Below, piece by piece: positions 55,692-64,000 of a stretch of DNA of 64,000 nucleotides. The stretch's first letter is position 1, and each line of letters opens with the position of its first letter. Position numbers and translations under genes: made by a program. The notes beneath the pieces are model-generated. The model saw only the letters and a program-made list of their open reading frames with translations. It was not told the origin of the DNA and ran no database searches. This stretch comes from Lenzites betulinus (lineage: Eukaryota; Basidiomycota; Agaricomycetes; Polyporales; Polyporaceae): assembly GCA_022264855.1 (NCBI GenBank), contig JABYQU010000067.1, forward strand, positions 1 to 64,000. The letters are read 5' to 3'.

Positions 55692-56876
55692 TCACCACCG
55701 TCCATACCGTCTCCCCTCCCGGTCCCGATCCCGGTCCCACCCCGCGCGCCGGTCCCGCCTCACCTCCTCCACCTCCCGCCGATTAAACACGTCGCCATAC
55801 CCGCCCCGCCCCCGCCGCGCACGGTGCTCGGCGTCTCGCTCCCCGCCATCTCGCGCCTCCGCTTCGCAATGAGCGCCTTCGCGCGCTCGCGCTCCGCGGA
55901 CTCCCGCGCGAGGCGCGCGGACACCGCCGGGGGCGCCTGCTCCGCCGCGTCGGCCCGGGGCGGCGGCGGCGGCGGCGGCGGACGGGCACGCGGCCTCTGC
56001 GCGGAGGACGATGAGGAGGTGGAAGAAGAGGACGCGAGCTGGGTGTTGATCGCCGTGAGGGGGTCGTGTGCGGATTTGCGCTGCATCTCGCGGCGTCTGC
56101 AACGGGAAGAAGGAAGGTGCGGTCAGACTCGCATCACGGAGGGATGGGGCAGGGTGGAGACCAGGAGACGTACTGCCGATCCTCCTCGGTCTCCCAGGGC
56201 TTGGCGCGCCCGGTGCTGGGGCGGGCACTGGTGTCGCGGTTGCCGTCGACGTACCACGGCTTGAGGTCTTTCTCGGACGGCGCGAGCGGCACGCCTTTCT
56301 CGTCCTCCGTCGGGGGCGGCTTCTTCGTCGAGCGTCCTTGGACGGGTATTATACTCTGGGCATACACACATTGAGACCACCGTCTGCGGTGCAGTGAATC
56401 GGGGGATGAACGCGACTCACCCGCTCGAGGTCCTCAAACAGGTTAATATGCCCGCTCGCAGACGTCAGCGTCGACACCGCCGTCGCAGCCTGAGCCTGGG
56501 CCTCAGCCTCAGCGGCGGCCACGACAGTATTAGACGTCCCCGCCAGCAACGCCGCCTCCCGCTCCTCCTCCTCCCGCCTTTTGCTCTGCTTCTTCCCGCC
56601 CGTCAAGCCCGCGCGCGCCCTCAGCAAATCAATGCGCGCCTCCGAGTCCTACATGCGTGCGTGCCCGTGTCATTGTCAGAATTCACTCGTATGGCGATCG
56701 CTGGCAAGGCGAAGGAGGAGAAGGAGGAGAAGGAGAAGACGCACGGCGAGCATCATGCGGCCCTCGGCGACGGCGTCGGCGGCGCGCGCGGCCTCCTCGT
56801 CCGCGCGCACGCGCTCGATGTTGTCCCGCCGGTAGGGGTGGTACGACTTGTGGTGTGCGATGTTTAGCTTGCCCAT
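55692..56876 (-). CDS. LENG1-like CIR_N-domain protein, four exons, 3' end frameshifted
   Basis: Exons leftward: 56876-56745, 56648-56421, 56355-56174 and from 56096; junctions are GT-AG and in frame. The N-terminus is the CIR_N domain (MGKLNIAHHKSYHPYRRDNI, ERVRADEEAARAADAVAEGR, then DSEARIDLLRARAGL), which places it with the LENG1-like proteins related to splicing factors such as Cwc25. Later parts show NLFEDLER, PWYVDGNRDTSARP and RESAERERAKALIAKRRREM. The usual end of the family, GYGDVFNRREVEEVRRDRRA, is present but in another frame: one G seems missing in the G-rich tract at about 55800-55812. As read, the protein would end at 55760 with a short foreign tail. A sequence error, a frameshift allele or a real truncation are all possible. 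Role in pre-mRNA splicing is inferred. Confidence 0.75.
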
Positions 56877-58457
56877 CTTCTGCTAGTGCTCGTCCGTCTC
56901 CTTGTGTCTGTTCCTCGAAGTTGCGTGTTGCTTGAAGTTGGTTCGGTCCGGCTCCAATTCTGGCTCTATTCCAGCTCCAGCCCCACTGGGAGTCCTACTC
57001 TCCGGCTTCTACCAGATAAGGCCTTGTTTCCTCAGCACGAAACGTCGAGCGAACCGGCGTGATGCGATACGATACGATGCGACACAGCAGCAGATGCGAC
57101 CCCCGCACAGAACGCTGCTAGCAGCGGCTTGGCAATGGGCACTCGGGTTGCGGTGGTGGCGAGATCGAAGATGCGTGCACCATGGACGCCCATACACACC
57201 GTCTCGTCCATGCGCAAATGGGCGCTTGTGATCCTAGTGACTTAGCACGTACTCCGACTCGCGAGCCGTACTCCAAGTATGTACCACAAATGTACTCGCC
57301 GCCGGCAGAGATATCCATCGTGTTCGGAACCACATGTTGTTGGGGCCCACGCCCGCGTCACGTCCCTAGAGGTTGGCGTCGAGCGGCGAACGTCTACATG
57401 ACCGCCGGAACATACCGCGGCCGCTGCGTGTACGGCATACGTCGCGTCCACGCCCGCATACAGTACGTATACGACATCTGACATACGGCCACATCACCAC
57501 CGGCACCCTGGGGCCTAAGCTGATAAGGCGCCCCGAGTCCCGACCGCCCGCACAGAACGGACCACAGTCTGAGAAGTGCGAACACGCACGTTCCGAATCT
57601 TATGCCCCTCCCACCCATCTCAGGCTCGACGGTCGTCCCCGACTTCCTGGTACGCGGGCGCACTCTCGGACTCGGAATGACGAACCCCCCCGGCCTCTGT
57701 ACATGTCGCGCATCTCCACGCGCGCGCCCGCGCCAAGCATGCTAAGTAACCCACCCGCTCGCAGTACTTACGCACGCACTCGAACTCGCGCGGGGCACGT
57801 CCCCGGGCGCGGAGCCTGTATGCGCGGGCACAAGGGGGCGATTGCCACCCGAGTCCCGAGCCCACGAGAACACGCCGTATCAGCCCTCCCTCCCGCCGGG
57901 TTCCTATCGTCCACCTCCCTATAGCTAAGACTACTCGTACCGTCCACCACGACCACGACAGAAAGCCACCGGCACGAACCGCAGAACTTCACGAAGAACT
58001 CAGCTCGAGTGAGAGCGCGCGCGCGGGGCGTGGACGATTACGGCCGGAAGCGGCGCATGGATGGGATTAGATACTAGATACGACTAGTTGGTACTTAAAT
58101 ACGGCAAGCACTGTGCTCCGGTGCGCCGCGCGCGCGCGAGGGGTGCCCGCCAGTGGCCCCAGGCGAGGGCGAGGGCGAGGATACGCGCGGGCGCGCGGGG
58201 ACTCGGGGGGAGTAGGATAGTATACAGAGCCCGGGCGGACGACAAGCATGGCGTGGCGTGGCGGGAGGACGGTGACAGATCGGTATGTAGCTCGGCACCC
58301 GGCGCGTCCGCCCGCCCTGCACGGAGATCGCCGGCGTACCTGGCCCGCCGTCCACCGGCGGCGGTCGCACGTGGCGAGGGGGCGTGGGGTGGCAGGACTC
58401 GGGCGGCGGGCGGGGGCGGTGGAGCGGCGAGCGGGTGGGCGGCGGGCGCAGAGGGTG
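56877..58457. other. Intergenic region
   Basis: This contains the promoter of the LENG1-like gene and the 3' side of the cyclophilin gene. A stretch near 57060-57100 repeats GATACGATACGATGCGA-type motifs. ORFs such as 57373-57924 (+) have no domains. Confidence 0.4.
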
Positions 58458-59344
58458 TTATAGGGTGCCGCAGGCGGCGATGAGGATGTCCGCGGAGGGC
58501 TTGTAGAGGATGTGATCTGAGGCGTACGTCTCGACCTTGCGCACGACGTCCATCCCCTTGAGGACCTCCCCAAACACCACGTTCCGGCTGTCGCACCACG
58601 TCGCCGGCACGACCGTGATGAAGAACTATGTATACCAATGGGCATTCAGGTCAGGGACGGGAATGACAAAGGAAGTGCGCGGACGGACCTGGGACGAGTT
58701 CGTGTGAGGGCCGCGGTTCGCCATGGAGAGCAGGCCGGGGCGGTCGTGCGGGAGGCGAAAGTTCTCGTCTAAGTCGGCGAATAGAGAACCGGGTAAGCAT
58801 CAGGATGCAAGAACGCGGGGGCGCGCCAGAACGTGCGCGAGAGGTGGGGCGGCGGAGGAAGCGTGGTTGCCGGATTGGGAGAGAGGCCGGGAGAAGCGAG
58901 GGGGAGAAGAACGCTCACCGGCAAAGGTGGGGCCGTAGATGGACCGACCCGTCGTGCCGTTGCCGTCGACGATGTCACCGCCCTGGATCATGAACTGGCG
59001 GACAAAAGGGAGCGTGAGTGGCGCGAAGGGGGAGCGAGGGAGTGGCACGCACGTTGGGCACGACGCGGTGTATGTAGGAGTGGGCGTAGCCGAAGCCGTT
59101 CTGGCCGGTGGCGAGCTCGCGGAAGTTGCGGGCGGTGATGGGGCATATGGTGTCGTAGAGGCGGAAGACGATGCGGCCAGCCGGGACACCGTTGATTTCC
59201 AGATCGAACTGGGGGAGTGGCGGTGAGGGGGGAGGGGAGGGCGGAGGCTGAAGGGGTACTCACGAAGACGTCCGGGCCGGCGACAGGGCGGGTGCGGGGG
59301 AGGGTGGAGAGGGAGGAGCTGCGGGAGGCGTCGTGGGTGGCCAT
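58458..59344 (-). CDS. Cyclophilin-type peptidyl-prolyl cis-trans isomerase, five exons
   Basis: Exons leftward: 59344-59264, 59208-59053, 58994-58919, 58768-58689 and 58625-58458; GT-AG and in frame, 186 aa. The cyclophilin fold is clear: [55 protein letters not shown] and [20 protein letters not shown]. Counterparts of the active-site residues R55, F60, M61, Q63, A101, F113 and W121 of human CypA are present. The position of H126 reads Asn (SRNVVFG instead of GKHVVFG). The enzyme accelerates prolyl isomerisation in protein folding. The first about 24 residues are Ser/Arg/Thr-rich with one acidic residue near the start, so a weak organelle-targeting signal is possible, but a cytosolic form is equally likely. 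The insert of plant-type divergent loops is absent, and length is close to single-domain cyclophilins. Confidence 0.93.
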
Positions 59345-62300
59345 GAGAAGCGAGCGGTGGGAGAGGCGGGCGGGGGCGGAGGGGGGGAGATGGGGAGAGC
59401 ATGGAGGGCGGAGGACGTTAAGTATTTGTTCGGGCCACCGACTCAGGCTTTCCCCTCGAGCTCAGATCCCATCGCGCGGCACTCCCCGGCCCATTCCATC
59501 ACATACGCCGGCATCTTCCACCGCGCCCCCGGCCACCCCCAACGCGACCCTGGCGTGTCTGGCGGACACAGCCCCTGCGCGCACGGAATAAGCTTGTTCG
59601 CCGTCCCCCACACAAACGACAAACATACGCGCACACCCCGGTCGCCCTCTTCGCCCGATCCGTCACGTAGTCCTCCATGCCACCACCTTCCCTGCCGCGT
59701 CTCCTCGCCGCTCGCCAATTCGGCCGCACACCGCACGTCCCCGCCCAGATTGATCGTCCTCCGCCCGCCGCCCAGCTGCACCCGGCCACGCTCCGAGCCC
59801 CGACCCTCCGCCCGCGCCGCCGTCGATAGCTCCCGACCGTGCGCGCCGTCCGCGTCCCGCCCCCTCCGCACTCACATCACTTATCTCCGGGCCCCCCGCA
59901 CCTCCAAACCTTCGCGGCCTTGCAACACTCGCCCCAGCTCGCCTCCCCACCCCGCCTCGCCGCGCCCTATCGCCTTTACTCGCTCGCCTCCCCGGTGCAC
60001 CGTCGTCCCCAGAACAAAGCAAGCATCACGAAGCACGCGTCCGACGCGTGCGCCCCACGACACCGTACTGCCCGCCGCCGTACGTGCGGATCCGCCCCCA
60101 CGTCCCATCCCGTGTGCCCTCCATGACCCGTCGATGACCGGTTGACCCCACGAACTTCGAAGCCTGCGCGTGCGCTCCGATGACCTGCGGTACGCGCGCC
60201 GCACAGCTATTCTTGGCCTCCTCACGCCATCCCACCCTGGTTCCTCCTAGACCCCAGCCCCGCCCTCGGGCCTCGCAGCATCGCGCACACCAGATGCAGA
60301 TGCGCACGCGCCACCCGCTGTGATCATGCTCCGCCCCGTGCCGGCGGCGCTCGCGACCAACGAACGAACGAACGAACGACGACGAGCGCGCCCGCCCGCC
60401 CACGAACACACATACTCCCGCGGGCGCGCACATCACGCCCCGCGCGGGCCACCGCCCCCCATAGAAGCCACCAGACACAGCCAGGTCCATCACCGTGCAC
60501 CCGCCGGGCCATCCTCCACTCGGCGCAGCCAAGCCTCCCTTCTCTATTGCGCTCCCCCAGGTTCCTCAGGCTCACCCTGCCCAGGAGTACCACTCCGAAT
60601 GACAAGCACCCGCACGTCGCGCCAAGCCGCGACCGCCCGTCCGAGTCCTGAGTCCTGACACGCCTTGGCGCCCCAAACCCAGACCAGACGTGCCGTACAG
60701 ATGACACCACACCACCCGCCGCGCCTCGACCGCACCTGCCACCACATAGAGCGGGCCCTGGTGCGCGTACGTACAGCGCGCAGCGCCGCGTCCGAACGGG
60801 GGAGTGCGAGTGCCCGCCGCGTACCCGCGAAGCATGCGCGGCGCACGTCCACTGGCACGTCGCTGCGCTAAAGGCTATTTGACCGTCTGCGCGCGACGGG
60901 CGGCGCGGCGCGCCTGTGGCTGCCCTGGGATTAGCTAGTATACTTCGCTATTGCTAGCGTCCCCCAGGGCGAAAAGGCGATGGGTCGCGGGTGGCCGTGG
61001 CACATCACCTATTGGTACTGGCATTGGTATTGGGATTGGGGGATTAGGATTGATTAGTGATATGAAGTTAGAGGAGGACGCGGAGGTTCGCCCGCGATCG
61101 ATTTCTCGACGCCGAAGCGCATGCGCAGCCCCGCTCATCTCCGCGCGCGGGCATGCACCACTGGCACTGTCATCGTCGCGGGTGCAAATCCATTACCATT
61201 GCCATTAACTATAGACGATATTGAATATTGAATGCCGTGCTGTGCATATGCATACGGAGCGGGAGACGCGTCGCGGATCGATGCGGTGTGTCCGAAATTA
61301 AACATCAATGGCGGGCTGGCGGCGTCGCCGCGTTTGGGAGTGCTTCTGCGGAGAGTGGGTGTGTGAGCGCGTTCGATCTGGGTGTATCGTACTGCGCAGT
61401 GTCATTAAGACGTCCCCGGGCGCGTACGCGCGTGCCGTAGGATAAACCTGAGTGAGGGACGATGGAGGGACACCCCGTCAGGCTCGAATCGATCGCACGA
61501 CTCGAATTTGGCAGGTCGGCAGGCACTTACAACTTCAAGTTACGCGCGCGTTCAGTAGAAAGCACACCCTGTCACTCGCGTTTTTGTCACGCCACGTACA
61601 AACTTGCGCATGCACCACGGCGCCCCGCGCGCGAACTCAGGTCCTCGCCCGGGCCGCGTCCCTCAGGCCTGAGCTCTTCTCCGCCCTGCATGCCACGCCG
61701 TCCATGGCACCTTTGACGGGCACGTACCTCTCCCATCTGCCGCGCCCTCTATGACCCGGGGCGCCCTCAAGACCCCGGGCCCGGGCGCACAGATCACCAT
61801 CCCGAGCACACTGGACACGCGGACCTCTCACCCGCGTCGCCCGCCCGCGACCAACCAACCCCATCAGGCTCAGGCTCGCGGACTCGAACTCGCAGGCGGC
61901 CTCGGGCTCGCCCGCGATCGTCCGGCTCGGACCGCCCGTGCGCCCGTCCTAAGTACTCCTTACTCCTTAATATGTACGCGCCCCTCGAGGCTCGAGGCTC
62001 GCGCACCGTGCTTCGTGACCGTCTCCCCTGGCCCTGGGATCATCACAGTTTGAGTGATGCCCGTCGGACTCGAAGCCTCGATCTCGAGAGGCGGAAGGGA
62101 GGGCAGGCGGCCGATCGTGCGCGCACGGGGGCCTGCTTATCACTATATCAGCAAGCAGCGAGTGGACGGTGAGCCTGACCGCGCGCGATGGTGATTCGCG
62201 CTGATTCGTGCACGGATCGCAAAGTTAGAGGAATGGGACGCGACGCAACCGACTCGGACCGAGCAGGCAAGCATTCGTATGCGTGCCACCCGCCAAACAC

Positions 62301-64000
62301 GCCTGCCGTCCTGTCCTGTCCTGTCTCTCGCCTCACACGCCCGCCTGGAGCTAGAAGGCCCCGACAAAATTTACGGCGCCCTGACGTGCATCAGGCAACT
62401 CGCAAGCTCAGAGCAGGCCGTCGACGGGAAGGGGGCGAAACCCGGAAGGCGGGCGCGGCAGTTTGCGCGCGGACGATCGAGAACTCGCAGAAGGATGATA
62501 CGTGTGGCGTCCCCTCGGACGCTGCCGCAGCCCTCCTCGGCCGACGCCGAGCGCGCCCCTTCCTCCCCAAAATATTCTTCAAGGTGTTCGCGCTTCTGTG
62601 CTAGCTAGTACTGGGCCGGGTGCGCAGCGTGCCACTAGCGCGGCGCCGAGGTTCTGCGGTGAGTTTGTCTGCGTTTATGGGGGCCATCGCTGATAGGTGG
62701 TCTCAATAGCTGCCCGCGCTATGCCGAGCGGACGCTCCTGGCCGCTGGCGGGAGGAGGTTAGGCAGCAGCCTCCCGGGCCATGCCGGCCGCGCTGTGCCA
62801 CCACCACCGATCGCGCCGACGCGCGCAAGCATGCCTCGCATTGATTGCGCTCCAGCCTTCTGGCACCGCTCGCCCGCGCACACTCTGAGTCTCGCAAAAA
62901 ATGCCCGTCGTAGCCCTCGCGGGCGGGTGACGGTGACGCCGACGTATGAGGTAAGAACCATGTAATCCCCCCTTCCGCGCACCCAGCACACTGATACTGA
63001 TCGTGACAGGCCCGAATTCAAGCTCACCATCTGCGACAATACCGTGACGTGCAGGTGCCGCCCCTGCGAGTCGCCACCCGTTTCACCAGGCATGAGCATC
63101 ATGCGCGCCCGGTTTCCGATCGCCGCAAAAGGGATAGTCACCCGCCGCGCACCGAGACGCGCCGTGTGGCCCTGCGGCTCGGGCTTCGCACGCGGTGCCA
63201 CCACCGGGGCCGCGCTCGTGCGTGTGCTCGCGCCGGGGCTGCATCTGCCTCTGTCTCTGAGCGCGGGGACGGGTACGGGTGAGTGCGCACAAGCAAGACT
63301 TCTGTCACCGTGCGCCGCGTCTCGAGAGCTGACGCAGACCAGACGTAAGTAAGTCCTTTGTTGACAGCGAAGGGGATGGCGCCCGTATGCCTAAACCTTG
63401 CGGGCTCGGCATCGTCCCGCATGCACCGTGACCGTGGTCCGCCCATGGCCAGCGACTCTTCGCAGTTAATTAGGCATCCATGGATCCCGCCCGCAAGTCT
63501 ACGCTGACTTGTGCCCTCTTCTCCAGTCTTCTCCGCGACTCAGAACCCCCAGCGGCCATCGCGGAGCGCAATTTTCCCGCCATGCACCCGGGCCCGGACG
63601 CACTCGCCCCTTTCACCGCCGTGACTTCAGCGTACGACGCGCGCGCCGCCCCAGCTCGCGACGCGCCGGGAGACACCTCGCCCCCCGCTCTTCGCCGCAC
63701 AACCTCCTCCGCGGCGCTGGCGCGAAGTCCCTGCCCGTGCCTCGCGTTTATTTCCGCAGGACGGCTGGTGCTGGTGAGACTGGTGGCAATGCGGCAGAGG
63801 CACAGGTGGCTAATGGACGTGCGGCGGTTGGGCCCGCTGATGCCATAACGCATGGCCTGTGGATCGCGCCCTGGCGTGGACGTGGCAGCAGCGACTCCGA
63901 GACGGCTGAGCTCTACCGCGCACAACCACTCGACCGTCCGAGATGACACGGACGAGCGGGATGTCGTATAGGCCTACGGCACGCCAAATCACTCTGCTGC
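59345..64000. other. GC-rich region without supported genes
   Basis: The first part is the cyclophilin promoter. A minus-strand ORF at 59443-59871 contains a somewhat protein-like stretch (NKLIPCAQGLCPPDTPGSRW, then a KMPAYVMEW segment) and could be an exon of an unknown gene, but I see no consistent gene model. A GAAC(GAAC)n-type microsatellite is at about 60358-60378. At 61005-61055 a degenerate ATTGG/GATTGG run is visible. Near 63000-63200 the minus strand reads VTIPFAAIGNRARMMLMPGE, again without a model. The window ends inside this region. Confidence 0.4.

Overview
The window is fungal nuclear DNA, most likely from an agaricomycete (mushroom-forming basidiomycete; Polyporales possible but not provable here). 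The reasons are genes split by many 45-60 nt GT-AG introns, GC-rich coding DNA, and gene families expanded in these fungi: a FunK1-type kinase, a DUF4470-MYND protein, an HNH_2 protein, F-box proteins and a chromovirus.

Layout. 1-8 kb is repeat-rich and gene-poor: five or six arrays built on short palindromes, a MITE-like element, a BAH/PHD-like gene (892-2161), an unrecognised minus-strand gene (2854-3824) and a broken 5' fragment that looks like a phosphatidylinositol-4-phosphate 5-kinase gene (7740-8640). 8.9-31.6 kb is the gene-dense core: HNH_2 protein (-), a conserved unknown protein (-), a 14-exon MFS siderophore-iron transporter (+), an F-box-like gene whose frame is broken (-), exomer scaffold CHS5 (-), FunK1 kinase (-), a 1211-residue DUF4470-MYND protein (-), tRNA-Glu(CTC) (-) and a small coiled-coil/RG-repeat protein (+). 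31.9-35.6 kb holds a second identical tRNA-Glu and two related small hydrophilic proteins (-). Ribosomal protein eL8 (+) lies at 39.16-40.54 kb.

40973-48312 is a complete, apparently very young Ty3/gypsy chromovirus: 365-bp LTRs with no difference seen, GCCAG target-site duplication, intact gag and pol, and additional ORFs between pol and the 3' LTR. It has a canonical -1 slippery heptamer at the gag stop and a primer-binding site complementary to the LTR itself, as in Tf1/sushi self-priming elements. It sits inside the coding part of a host gene whose halves lie at 40837-40972 and 48313-48837.

48.8-64 kb is mostly long GC-rich DNA without recognisable genes, apart from a LENG1-like CIR_N protein (-; 3' end frameshifted) and a five-exon cyclophilin (-).

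Apart from the retroelement the genes are unrelated housekeeping or lineage-expanded loci. No biosynthetic cluster is visible around the siderophore transporter.
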